Shown here: in pieces, positions 56,484 to 64,000 of the stretch
Numbering within the stretch: the stretch's first letter is position 1
Layout of the letters: every line of letters starts with the position of its first letter
From: Rhodoblastus sp. 17X3
GTDB lineage: Bacteria; Pseudomonadota; Alphaproteobacteria; Rhizobiales; Beijerinckiaceae
Length of the DNA: 64,000 nucleotides
Assembly: GCF_030056575.1 (NCBI RefSeq)
Contig: NZ_JASHHX010000014.1
Location: 1 to 64,000 of the forward strand
Direction of reading: 5' to 3'
Notes under the pieces: generated by a model
Told to the model about the DNA's origin: nothing
Seen by the model: the letters and a program-made list of their open reading frames with translations, nothing else
Database searches by the model: none
Translations under genes and position numbers: made by a program

Positions 56484-57968
56484 ATGGGAACTGGCATCGA
56501 CATTGGCTTGACAGGCGCGGGAGCCCCGGCTGTCATCGACCTTGAGGAATTGCTCGCCACGCGCCTGCTGGTTCAAGGCAATTCGGGGTCCGGAAAATCG
56601 CATCTGCTGCGCCGCCTGCTTGAACAGAGCGCGCGGCTCGTCCAGCAGATCGTGATCGACCCCGAGGGCGATTTCGTCTCGCTGGTCGAGCATTATGGCC
56701 ATCTGACGCTCGACGCCGCCGAATGCGAGCGCGACCTGCCCGTAATCGCGGCGCGCGTCCGGCGCCACCGCGTCTCGGTCGTGCTCAATCTGGAAGGGCT
56801 GGAAGTCGACGGGCAATTGCGCTGCGCGGCGCAATTTCTCAACGCCCTGTTCGAAGCCGAGCGCGACATCTGGTATCCGGCGCTGGTGGTGGTGGACGAG
56901 GCCCAGCTGTTCGCCCCCGCCGCCGCGGCCGACGCCTCGGACGAAGCGCGGCGCATGAGCCTCGTCGCCATGACCAATCTGATGTGCCGGGGCCGCAAGC
57001 GCGGGCTTGCGGGCGTGATCGCCACGCAGCGGCTGGCGAAACTGGCCAAGAATGTCGCCGCCGAAGCCTCAAACTTCCTGATGGGACGCACTTTTCTTGA
57101 CATCGACATGGCCCGCGCCGCCGATCTTCTCGGCATGGAGCGCCGGCAGGCCGAGGCCTTCCGCGACCTTGAGCGCGGCGCCTTTATCGGCCTTGGCCCC
57201 GCCATCGCGCGGCGGCCGGCGGCGATTCGCATCGGCCCGGTCGCAACGGCCGATCGCGGCGGAGCGCCTAAACTGCTGCCCTTGCCCAATGCGCATCACG
57301 GACAGGACTGGCAAAGCCTGATCTTCACGCCGGGCGACGGTGAGAAATCAGAAGCGCCGCCGTCGCGCCCGCGCGCACCGCGGCTTGAAATCGCCCAGAA
57401 TATTTTTGCGCAGATCGAACAGGCCGCCTCGCCTCAATTCGTCGCCGCGCCGCCGCCAGACCTCACCGACGACGAACGCGAAGCGGAGATCGACGGCATC
57501 CTGCGCCAAATGCTGGCCGACAAGGACTTCGCCTTCCAGCTTCCCGCCGCGCTGCATCAGGATTTTCTCGTGCGCTGGCGCATTCGGCGCCTGGGCGCGG
57601 GCGCCCCGGATCTGGCGGTCTTCCGCCGCCGGGTGACGATCATGCGCGCGCGCTTGGCCTATCCCGGCGACGCCGACGAGGACGCCTGGGCGCGCGCCAT
57701 CGAACTGGTCCAGCGGCTGCCCGATGATTTGCAGGTGGTGTTTCTGCTGCTGAGCCGCGCGGCGGCCACCGCCCGCGTCTGCCCGCCCGACGACGAGATC
57801 GCGCAATTCTTCGGCAGCCATTCGCCCGGCCGCGCCCGGCGCATGCTCGATCAGCTGGAGAAAACAGGGTCGATCGTCGCCCGCACCGATTTCCAGAAAA
57901 GGCGCATCATCGCCTTTCCTGAACTCGGAATCGAAACCGCCGCGCAATGTGACGCGGCGGTTTCCTAA
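56484..57968 (+). CDS. DUF87/HerA-type ATPase
   Basis: About 494 residues from ATG 56484; the frame is open from TTG 56460. Walker A GNSGSGKSHLLRRLLE lies near residue 33, Walker B LVVVDEAQLFAP near 135, and the MTNLMCRGRKRGLAGVIATQR motif resembles the sensor region of HerA hexameric translocases. The C-terminal 180 residues are helical with a winged-helix-like end (ARRMLDQLEKTGSIVARTD). It is likely an NTP-driven DNA or protein motor; the partner nuclease (NurA) is not nearby. It lies downstream of the Hint gene and ends in a terminator embedded in its last codons. Confidence 0.85.
   Translation: MGTGIDIGLTGAGAPAVIDLEELLATRLLVQGNSGSGKSHLLRRLLEQSARLVQQIVIDPEGDFVSLVEHYGHLTLDAAECERDLPVIAARVRRHRVSVVLNLEGLEVDGQLRCAAQFLNALFEAERDIWYPALVVVDEAQLFAPAAAADASDEARRMSLVAMTNLMCRGRKRGLAGVIATQRLAKLAKNVAAEASNFLMGRTFLDIDMARAADLLGMERRQAEAFRDLERGAFIGLGPAIARRPAAIRIGPVATADRGGAPKLLPLPNAHHGQDWQSLIFTPGDGEKSEAPPSRPRAPRLEIAQNIFAQIEQAASPQFVAAPPPDLTDDEREAEIDGILRQMLADKDFAFQLPAALHQDFLVRWRIRRLGAGAPDLAVFRRRVTIMRARLAYPGDADEDAWARAIELVQRLPDDLQVVFLLLSRAAATARVCPPDDEIAQFFGSHSPGRARRMLDQLEKTGSIVARTDFQKRRIIAFPELGIETAAQCDAAVS
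57933..57964 (+). terminator. Hairpin embedded in the 3' end of the DUF87 ATPase gene
   Basis: GAAACCGCCGCG (57933-57944) pairs perfectly over 12 bp with CGCGGCGGTTTC (57953-57964) around an 8-base loop. The hairpin overlaps the last codons and ends 2 bases before the stop codon. Its A/T base of the stem and following CCTAAAAT make it a plausible terminator between this gene and the convergent hydrolase gene. Confidence 0.65.
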
Positions 57969-58000
57969 AATCGAGCGACGCCCTCAGGGCAGGCGTAAGT

Positions 58001-59185
58001 TCATTCTTTCCCCGCCGCCGCCGGCGCGGGCGCGTCAGGCGGAGGCAGAGGCTCGGTGGTGACCTGACCTGGCGGCGGGCGCGGAGTCCGGTCGGCCCCG
58101 GCGTCGATCACCGCCTGATCGGCGGCGCGCGGCGCGGCGGCGCGAGCGCCGATCTGGCGCACCACCTGCGGCGAATTGGCGTAATTGTCGTGGCCGATCA
58201 GGTTGGAAGACAGGTTGGAAATGTCATAAACGCCAATTCCGAGCCCCTCGATGAGATCGCGGTCGCGATCGGAGGTCGGATCGAGCGCGCCGAGGCGCCG
58301 GTCGCCCTGGAGCCCGGCAGAAACCTGCAAGGCGCGGTCGTCCTTGGACACATAGACCGAGAAATGCGACGGATCGAGCCGCGCGATCTGCTGCTTGAAC
58401 ACCGAGAGGTCGATGTCCGGCGCCGCCAGCATGACATTGCCCAGCTTGCCATGCAGATCGGCCGAACCCGAGAGCGCGGCGCCACGAAGCGTCTCCATCG
58501 TCAGCCAGGTGCCCATGGAATGGGCGAGGATGTGGATGCGGCCGATCCCGGGGGTTTCCGCGAGATCGTTCAACAGGTTGAGATAGGCGTCGCGCGAGGC
58601 GGTGGCGCTTTCCTTGTCCGCGCCATAGGCGAGCAGCGCCGCCTTGGAAGGCCAGGTGAACAGAACCGGGACGCCGCCGAACTTGGTGTCCACGACGATC
58701 TGCGCGAGGCGGAAGCGGGCCTCATCCAGCGAGGTGTTGAAGCCGTGGACGTAGACCAGCACGTCGCGGTTGACGCCGACGCGGCCGGAGAGATGGGACG
58801 CGAGCTGCTCGGTGAATTCGTCCTCGTCGAGCTGGCTGCGCGACGCCACCGCGAAATGATGGTCGGGATTGGTCCCGCCGATGGCGGGCCGTTCGATCGC
58901 GCCGGGCTTGTGATCCGGCGGGACGGAAATGTAATCGAGCGAAAAGCGCGCCTTGGCGCCGGGCGTCAGCTCGGTGGAGTGGTTGCCGCCCTTGCGCGTC
59001 GAAACGGTGAAGATTTCAGCCGTATAGGCGGTCTGGTCGGATCCGCCGCCGAATACGCCGCCAAAATTGAAGCCGTCGCCGGCGCGCGCCGCGCCGCCGG
59101 GCGCCAGGATCAAGACCAGAGAGAGAAACAGGCCCGAGCCGGCGATGCGCGCCGGCCAATGGTTCAAGATTTTTCGCACTGTCAT
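58001..59185 (-). CDS. Secreted alpha/beta hydrolase (DUF900 family)
   Basis: 394 residues from ATG 59185. A signal peptide (IAGSGLFLSLVLILAPGGAARAG) is followed by a DUF900-type alpha/beta hydrolase: VLVYVHGFNTSLDEARFRLAQ near residue 145 and the nucleophile elbow ILAHSMGTWLTMETL (Ser near 219). The late acid and His positions fall in NVMLAAPDID and GHDNYANSPQ. The C-terminal 50 residues are Ala/Pro-rich. It is probably a periplasmic or lipid-associated esterase; the substrate is unknown. Confidence 0.86.
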   Translation of the reverse strand: MTVRKILNHWPARIAGSGLFLSLVLILAPGGAARAGDGFNFGGVFGGGSDQTAYTAEIFTVSTRKGGNHSTELTPGAKARFSLDYISVPPDHKPGAIERPAIGGTNPDHHFAVASRSQLDEDEFTEQLASHLSGRVGVNRDVLVYVHGFNTSLDEARFRLAQIVVDTKFGGVPVLFTWPSKAALLAYGADKESATASRDAYLNLLNDLAETPGIGRIHILAHSMGTWLTMETLRGAALSGSADLHGKLGNVMLAAPDIDLSVFKQQIARLDPSHFSVYVSKDDRALQVSAGLQGDRRLGALDPTSDRDRDLIEGLGIGVYDISNLSSNLIGHDNYANSPQVVRQIGARAAAPRAADQAVIDAGADRTPRPPPGQVTTEPLPPPDAPAPAAAGKE

Positions 59186-59408
59186 TTCCTCGTCGGGGGC
59201 CGCAGAGGGCTTCGCCGCGCCGCAACAAAACGCCCACGGGCTTAACCAAAGATGAATCGCCCGCGCCTTATCCACCGAGCAGATGCAACATAAAGGCGGC
59301 GACAATAGGACCCCGCGACGACGCGACGGCGAAGGCGCGCCCCTCGCCTAAGGCGGAAGAATCTGCACAATTGCGCGAATGCGGCCTTTTATCGAGGAAT
59401 GGAGAAAC

Positions 59409-60191
59409 ATGCACGGGTGGCTGACGATCATCGGCGTCATCCTCGCGATCTGGCTCCTGCTGGCCTATCTGGCCCTGCCCGCGATCTGGCGGCGCGCCGA
59501 ACGGCAATCCGTGCTCGCGGGCTATGAAATGGTGACGCGCACCAAACAAGGCATCGCGGGCGATCCGATCAATTTCGGCCTTGTAGGCGATGAGGCGGAG
59601 GTTGCCGCCGCCTTTCGCGCGGCGGGCTGGATCCTGGCCGATTCGGTGACCCTGCGCTCCAGCCTCAAGATCGCCGGCAGCGTCGCCTTCCACCGCCCCG
59701 ATCCGTCGGCGCCGGTCAGTCCGCTGCTTTATGCCGGACGCATCGAGGACCTCGCCTTTCAATTGCCCGCGGGCGTTTCGGCGGCCCATCGCCACCACAT
59801 CCGCCTTTGGCGCGTGGGCGACAAGCTGTTTCAGGATCGCCCGCTCTGGCTCGGCTCCGCCAGCTATGACAGGAGCGTGGGGCTGAGCCATTTCACCTTG
59901 CAGGTGACCCATCATATCGGCTCCGATCTCGACGCCGAGCGCGAATTCGTCGGCCAATCGCTCGGCAAGGCCGGCGCAATCCGCTCCTTTTTCCAGATTT
60001 CGGGCGTCGGCCCGACCTTGCGCGGCAAGAATGGCGGCGGCGACCGCTATTTCACCGATGGCGACGTTCTGATCGGCGTGCTGGCGCCTGAAGGCGAGCT
60101 GGCGCCCGGCGTCCCGGTCGAGCCGCCGAACAATCCGCCCCACATCGACATTCGTAGCGCGATCGTCCATGCGCTTGGGGAGCGGCAATAA
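59409..60191 (+). CDS. LssY C-terminal domain protein
   Basis: 260 residues from ATG 59409, with GGAG five bases upstream (alternative ATG 59379). One N-terminal membrane helix (WLTIIGVILAIWLLLAYLALPAIW) is followed by an LssY_C-type domain: DPINFGLVGDEAEVAAAFRAAGW, SPLLYAGRIEDLAFQLP, RHHIRLWRVG and SASYDRSVGL. LssY is known from Legionella secretion loci, but the domain occurs widely in envelope proteins of unknown function. It is followed 25 bases later by the ScpB-like gene. Confidence 0.84.
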   Translation: MHGWLTIIGVILAIWLLLAYLALPAIWRRAERQSVLAGYEMVTRTKQGIAGDPINFGLVGDEAEVAAAFRAAGWILADSVTLRSSLKIAGSVAFHRPDPSAPVSPLLYAGRIEDLAFQLPAGVSAAHRHHIRLWRVGDKLFQDRPLWLGSASYDRSVGLSHFTLQVTHHIGSDLDAEREFVGQSLGKAGAIRSFFQISGVGPTLRGKNGGGDRYFTDGDVLIGVLAPEGELAPGVPVEPPNNPPHIDIRSAIVHALGERQ

Positions 60192-60216
60192 TCTACCGCC
60201 GACAGGAGACGCGGCC

Positions 60217-61047
60217 TTGACCCATGCGACCGACGATTCGAAGCCCGCGACGCCCAAAGCCGGCCCGGAGACGACGCCCCCGCTGATTCAGACCTCCTTT
60301 CAGGACCATGTCGGAATCATCGCTTTCGACCATTATTCGCGCCGCAATGCGCTCAGCCAGAGCCTGATCGCGGCGGTGCTGGCGGCCTTCGAGACCTTCA
60401 AGTCCCGGCAGGCGCGCGTCGTCATTCTGCGCGCGGCGCAGAATGAAAAGGTCTGGTCGGCCGGCCATTCGGTGGATGAATTGCCCAAGGCGGATATCGA
60501 CCCCCTGCCCTATGACGACCCCCTGGAACAGCTTTTGCGCGCGGTGAAGCGCTTTCCGGCTCCGGTCGTCGCCATGGTCCACGGCTCGGTCTGGGGCGGT
60601 GCCTGCGACCTCGTGCTGGCCTGCGACCTCGTCGTCGCCGACGAAACCGCCACTTTCGCCATCACCCCGGCCAAGATCGGCGTGCCCTACAACATCGTCG
60701 GCATTCTCAATTTCATGAGCCAGTTACCCCTGTCCGTCGTGAAGGAAATGTTCTTCACCGCCGATCCGATCGACGCCAGGCGCGCGGAACGGATCGGCCT
60801 CGTCAACCGGCTCGCGCCTCCCGACGCGCTTGAGGCGGAAACCTTGGCTTTGGCGCGAAAGATCGCCAGCCGCTCTCCAGCGGCCATTTCCACCCTGAAA
60901 GAAGCCATGCGGGCGCTGAGCGCCGCGGCTCCGATCACTCCCGACACCTACGAATATTTGCAGGGCCTGCGCCGCAAGGTCTATTTCGGCCCCGATTACC
61001 GCGAGGGAATCGCCGCCTTTCTGGAAAAGCGCCCGGCGCGCTTTTGA
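60217..61047 (+). CDS. scpB: Methylmalonyl-CoA decarboxylase (ScpB/YgfG type)
   Basis: 276 residues from TTG 60217 (AGGAG nine bases upstream). It is a crotonase-fold enzyme whose diagnostic segments match E. coli ScpB: the catalytic histidine in SAGHSVDELPK, DPLPYDDPLEQL, SVWGGACDLVLACDL, the tyrosine in KIGVPYNIVGILNF, and GLRRKVYFGPDYREGIAAF. It converts methylmalonyl-CoA to propionyl-CoA and CO2. In E. coli it is co-encoded with the mutase ScpA and the MeaB homologue. Here mutA lies 0.9 kb downstream and meaB elsewhere in the window. A basic 35-residue N-terminal extension is extra. Confidence 0.92.
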   Translation: MTHATDDSKPATPKAGPETTPPLIQTSFQDHVGIIAFDHYSRRNALSQSLIAAVLAAFETFKSRQARVVILRAAQNEKVWSAGHSVDELPKADIDPLPYDDPLEQLLRAVKRFPAPVVAMVHGSVWGGACDLVLACDLVVADETATFAITPAKIGVPYNIVGILNFMSQLPLSVVKEMFFTADPIDARRAERIGLVNRLAPPDALEAETLALARKIASRSPAAISTLKEAMRALSAAAPITPDTYEYLQGLRRKVYFGPDYREGIAAFLEKRPARF

Positions 61048-61087
61048 GCCATCCGGCGTTGGCCACCGCCCGCGCCGTTTGACTCAT

Positions 61088-61123
61088 GCCCATCCTCATA
61101 GGTGAAAACCTGTGAGGATGGGT
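61088..61123. terminator. Very strong GAAA-tetraloop hairpin after scpB
   Basis: CCCATCCTCATAGGT (61089-61103) pairs with ACCTGTGAGGATGGG (61108-61122) through 15 pairs with one wobble, closed by a GAAA tetraloop. The hairpin lies 41 bases after the scpB stop and before the convergent DUF1003 gene. There is no T-tract, so Rho-assisted or processing function is likely. Confidence 0.7.
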
Positions 61124-61158
61124 CAGGAGCGAATGCGACGCCGAGCTTACGCGAGGGA

Positions 61159-61190
61159 TTCCCTGATCGCGACGAGTCGCGATCAGGGAG
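61159..61190. terminator. Second strong hairpin before the DUF1003 stop
   Basis: TCCCTGATCGCGA (61160-61172) pairs perfectly with TCGCGATCAGGGA (61177-61189) around a 4-base loop, with an extra wobble pair outside. It ends 9 bases from the DUF1003 stop codon. Together with the hairpin 36 bases to the left it makes a two-stem bidirectional termination or mRNA-end structure between the convergent genes. Confidence 0.65.
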
Positions 61191-61198
61191 AAATAGTA

Positions 61199-61759
61199 TC
61201 AGCGCCCCGACGCCAATAACCGGTCTCGCAAGTCGACCGCGAGCGATTCGATACGCTCCGTCAACTCGCGCACCGTGCGCGTCAGGGCGATATTCTGCTC
61301 GATGAGCAAACCGACCTGCTCCGTCAATTGATTGTTCCTTCCGAGCATTTCCACCAGCAGCCCGGTCTGGCCGTGCATCTCCCCGAGGCGTTCGGCGCTC
61401 AGCTGGTAGAGTTCCTCGCGATGCAACGCGTCGGCCTCGCTATGCGCCTTGTCGCGGTCCGCCTGCCGGGTCTGCGCGAGCAGAATAAGCGGCGCGGCGT
61501 AGGCGGCCTGAAGCGAGAAGGCGAGATTGAGCAAGATGAAGGGATAAATGTCGAACTGGGTCCAGCCGGCGAGATTGATCCCGATCCAGGCCGCGACAAT
61601 GAGCGTCTGCCCGATCAGAAAGGTGGGCGTGCCGAAAAAGCGCGCGAAGCCTTCGGCCTTCAGCGCAAACCAGTCGTCGCCGAAAACCGAGCTGAGATGC
61701 CGGTGGGGAATGTGAAACCGCCAGTGCCGCCCCATGGACGGATGTTGCGAATCGCTCAC
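61199..61759 (-). CDS. DUF1003 membrane protein
   Basis: 186 residues from GTG 61759 (AGGAG seven bases upstream); the frame further upstream overlaps mutA. Two membrane helices (PTFLIGQTLIVAAWIGINLAG and FDIYPFILLNLAFSLQAAYAAP) carry the DUF1003 signature FxxLNxxxSxxAxxxxP. A cytosolic coiled-coil helix region follows (HREELYQLSAERLGEMHGQTG). The role is unknown; members are sometimes linked to cyclic-nucleotide or stress functions. It is divergent from mutA across a 170-base spacer. Confidence 0.88.
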   Translation of the reverse strand: MSDSQHPSMGRHWRFHIPHRHLSSVFGDDWFALKAEGFARFFGTPTFLIGQTLIVAAWIGINLAGWTQFDIYPFILLNLAFSLQAAYAAPLILLAQTRQADRDKAHSEADALHREELYQLSAERLGEMHGQTGLLVEMLGRNNQLTEQVGLLIEQNIALTRTVRELTERIESLAVDLRDRLLASGR

Positions 61760-61932
61760 TTCGATCTCCTCTCGTGATTCGCGAGTGGGCCTGCCGTCAG
61801 GCGTCCGACACCCTATGATTTTTTCGGCGCGGAAACACGGGGGCGCCGCGTCCTCGCCTTCGACAAAGGACATCTGGCGCCGCAGCGCGCAAAGTGGCAA
61901 AAGGAACGCAAACAGTGCAGGAGAATTTTCGC

Positions 61933-63762
61933 ATGGCAGCGTCCGAGCAAGCCGCGCCCTTCATCGACAGTTTCGCTCCCTCCACCGAGGAGCAATGGCG
62001 CAAGAAGGTTGAGGCCGCCCTGAAAGGCGCGCCCGCGCAGAAGCTGGTCACCAAGACCTATGACGGCTTCGACATCCAGCCGCTCTATGCCCGCGCCGCC
62101 AACAGGCCGCGCGCCTTCCGCGCCAGCGGCGACTGGGCCGTGACCGCCCGCGTCGATCATCCCGATGCCGCCGCCGCCAACGAGCTGGCCCTGACCGATC
62201 TCGAAAACGGCGCCACCGGCCTGCAGGTCGTCTTCGCGGGCGCGGTCGGCGCCTATGGCTTCGGCCTCAAGGACGCCGCCGCCCTTGCCCCGGCCCTGAA
62301 GGACATCCAGCTCGACGCCGGGCTGCGGATCGTGCTCGATCTGCCCGTCCACTCCGGCCTTCATGTCGCGGCTCTGCTCGATCTCGTCGCCGCGCGCGGC
62401 TATGATCCGAAAACGCTCGACATTTCCTTCGGCCTCGATCCGATCGGCGCCGCCGCCGCGACCGCCGCGCCGCTGAACTGGGCAGAAGAAGGCCCGAAAC
62501 TGGCCGAATTGGCCAAGATTCTCATCGCCAAGGGCTTCGACAAGGGCCTGATCGCCGCCGACGGCCGCGTCGTCCACGCCGCGGGCGGCTCGCCTGCGCA
62601 GGAACTGGCCTTCGCGCTGGCCAGCGGCGTCGCCGCCCTGCGCACGCTGGAGGCCGCCGGGCTCAGCCTCGACGCCGCACGGAAACTGATCGATTTTCGC
62701 CTCGCCGCCGACGCCGACGAATTCATCACACTGGCCAAATTCCGCGCCCTGCGCCGCTTGTGGGCGAGCGTCGAGCGCGCCTGCGGCCTTGAGGCGAAGC
62801 CTGTTCGCGTCCATGGCGAAACCGCCTGGCGCATGATGACGCGGCGCGACCCCTGGGTGAACTTGCTGCGCGCCACCGTGGCGGTGTTCTCGGCTGGTCT
62901 CGGCGGCGCCGATTCGATCTCCGTGCTGCCCTTCACCCAGGCGCTCGGCCTGCCCGACGTCTTCGCCCGCCGCATCGCCCGCAACACCCAACTGGTTCTG
63001 CTGGAAGAATCCAGCCTCGGCAAGGTCGCCGATCCGGCTGCGGGCTCGGGCGGCGTCGAGGCGCTCACCGATTCCCTCGTCGAGCGCGGCTACGCCCTGT
63101 TCCAGGACATCGAAAAAGCCGGCGGCCTCGCCAAGGCGCTGGAAAGCGGCGCCTTCCAGTCCGAAGTGGCCAAGACCGCCGACGAGCGCGCGAAAAACGT
63201 CGCCCGCCGCAAGGAGCCGCTCACCGGCGCCAGCGAATTCCCGGACATTCACGAAAAGCCCGTGACCGTGCTGCTGCCCGCCCCGGCCGCGCCCGCCGTC
63301 AACGCAAAAGCCAACCCCAAAACCCTCTCGCCGCACCGGGTTGCGGAAGCCTTCGAAGCGCTGCGCGACCAGGCCGACGCCGCTTCCGCGCGCCCGAAGA
63401 TTTTCCTGGCCAATCTCGGCCCGGTCGCCGCCTTCACCGCCCGCGCCACCTTCGCCAAGAATTTCTTCGAGGCGGGCGGCGTGGAAGCGCTCGGCAATGA
63501 CGGCTTCGCCGACGCCGTCGCGCTCGTCGCAGGGTTCAAGGCCAGCGGCGCGAAGCTCGCCGTGCTGTGCTCCTCCGACGCGGTCTATGCCGAACAGGGA
63601 ATCGAGGCCGCCAAGTCCCTCGCCGCCGCCGGCGCGCATCTCTTCGTCGCGGGACGTCCGGGCGAGCAGGAGGCGCAATGGCGCGACGCCGGGGCGCAAG
63701 ATTTCGTCTTCGTTGGCAGCGACATCCTCGCGCAACTCCGCGACGCGCTCAAGGCGGCGTGA
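61933..63762 (+). CDS. mutA: Methylmalonyl-CoA mutase small (beta) subunit
   Basis: 609 residues from ATG 61933 (AGGAGA eight bases upstream). It has a TIM-barrel-like domain with VHGETAWRMMTRRDPWVNLLRATVAVFSAGLGGADSI and a C-terminal Rossmann-like B12-domain relic. That domain lacks the DxHxxG cobalamin motif; the region reads FLANLGPVAAFTARATFAKNFFEAGGVEAL. This identifies the non-catalytic small subunit that pairs with the B12-binding large subunit MutB. MutB is not directly downstream in the window, where 200 bases of spacer and a hairpin follow. Confidence 0.95.
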   Translation: MAASEQAAPFIDSFAPSTEEQWRKKVEAALKGAPAQKLVTKTYDGFDIQPLYARAANRPRAFRASGDWAVTARVDHPDAAAANELALTDLENGATGLQVVFAGAVGAYGFGLKDAAALAPALKDIQLDAGLRIVLDLPVHSGLHVAALLDLVAARGYDPKTLDISFGLDPIGAAAATAAPLNWAEEGPKLAELAKILIAKGFDKGLIAADGRVVHAAGGSPAQELAFALASGVAALRTLEAAGLSLDAARKLIDFRLAADADEFITLAKFRALRRLWASVERACGLEAKPVRVHGETAWRMMTRRDPWVNLLRATVAVFSAGLGGADSISVLPFTQALGLPDVFARRIARNTQLVLLEESSLGKVADPAAGSGGVEALTDSLVERGYALFQDIEKAGGLAKALESGAFQSEVAKTADERAKNVARRKEPLTGASEFPDIHEKPVTVLLPAPAAPAVNAKANPKTLSPHRVAEAFEALRDQADAASARPKIFLANLGPVAAFTARATFAKNFFEAGGVEALGNDGFADAVALVAGFKASGAKLAVLCSSDAVYAEQGIEAAKSLAAAGAHLFVAGRPGEQEAQWRDAGAQDFVFVGSDILAQLRDALKAA

Positions 63763-63771
63763 CTTTTTTGC

Positions 63772-63796
63772 GGCGCCGCGAAATTTTCGCGGCGCC
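63772..63796 (+). terminator. GC hairpin after mutA
   Basis: GGCGCCGCGA (63772-63781) pairs perfectly with TCGCGGCGCC (63787-63796) around a 5-base loop, 9 bases after the mutA stop. A T-run (63764-63769) precedes rather than follows it. It probably ends the mutA transcript, separating it from the next gene. Confidence 0.5.
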
Positions 63797-63977
63797 AGCG
63801 TGATTTGAAGCTTTGCAATCGACGCAAAGCATGCGAGCCAAACCCCGTTCCATTCACGCCCCGAAGCGCCCGCCCCCGCCGTTCAGCGGGTCGCGCTTCG
63901 GAAAAGCGGCGACTGCGAAAACCGAATCGCCGGTTAATCGCCCCGCCGCTCTGGCCGCCTGTTCCGGGAGATGACGC

Positions 63978-64000
63978 GTGCGCGCGAAAGTTCTTGTCGC
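63978..64000 (+). CDS. Possible 5' end of a gene cut by the window edge
   Basis: GTG 63978 is preceded by GGGAG at 63966-63970 with a 7-base spacer, a good ribosome-site arrangement, and reads V-R-A-K-V-L-V-A before the window ends. Nothing about its product can be said; it does not look like the usual start of mutB. The 180 bases before it hold no other gene. Confidence 0.3.

Noticed and set aside
61813-63735. 640-codon minus-strand frame opposite mutA
   Set aside because: Shadow of mutA; no ribosome site and a biased Gly/Arg/Glu composition.

Overview
The window is a 64 kb, high-GC (roughly 65%), densely coded stretch of an alphaproteobacterial chromosome. Gene content and order point to the Hyphomicrobiales (Rhizobiales), probably near Methylocystaceae/Beijerinckiaceae. 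The reasons are a ccmI-ccmE-ccmF-ccmH-degP-response regulator block, a DUF4170-waaA-lpxK-DUF2093 block, a thrB-rnhA pair, a DUF6101 protein, both pyruvate phosphate dikinase and a PPi-dependent phosphofructokinase, and MeaB plus a methylmalonyl-CoA mutase small subunit. The taxonomic placement is inference. No rRNA, tRNA, CRISPR array or intact mobile element was recognised.

Layout. 1-2.7 kb: two small unknown genes (one weakly RusA-like) behind an AT-rich window end, then meaB and yjbQ. 2.7-8.3 kb: a REP-like double palindrome, ppdK, an HdeD-type membrane protein and dxs. 8.4-13.6 kb: a large CorA-like protein, the rRNA/RNA methyltransferase pair tlyA and rlmD-like, and a D-2-hydroxyacid dehydrogenase. 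13.6-17.3 kb: divergent acuR/acuI around a palindromic operator, a LysR regulator and tsaC. 17.4-26.8 kb: a crotonase/SDR pair, thrB-rnhA-unknown-ubiA, DUF6101, and the cysQ-DUF4170-waaA-lpxK-DUF2093 envelope group. 27-29.7 kb: an arsR-arsC-acr3-arsH arsenic operon. 29.7-36.5 kb: a Ser/Thr kinase fused to a Usp-like domain, divergent from PPi-PFK; PPi-PFK is followed by four tightly coupled surface-glycan genes. 36.5-44.6 kb: phosphoesterase, xseA, three TadE/TadG-like pseudopilin genes behind an AT-rich spacer, purD and an OmpR-type regulator. 44.7-50.5 kb: degP and the cytochrome c maturation operon. 50.6-58 kb: a 1206-residue repeat protein with a Hint domain, flanked by two HerA/DUF87-type ATPases, with a glycosyltransferase remnant. 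58-64 kb: a secreted alpha/beta hydrolase, an LssY_C protein, methylmalonyl-CoA decarboxylase, DUF1003 and mutA.

How the genes connect. Propionyl/methylmalonyl-CoA chemistry recurs: AcuI would make propionyl-CoA from acryloyl-CoA, MutA with a partner subunit and MeaB would interconvert methylmalonyl- and succinyl-CoA, and ScpB would decarboxylate methylmalonyl-CoA. PPDK and PPi-PFK allow a reversible, PPi-conserving central carbon metabolism. The most unusual parts are the duplicated Hint-domain protein with its ATPase neighbours, the kinase-Usp fusion beside PPi-PFK, the orphan TadE/TadG set, and the CorA-type protein with a very long soluble domain.
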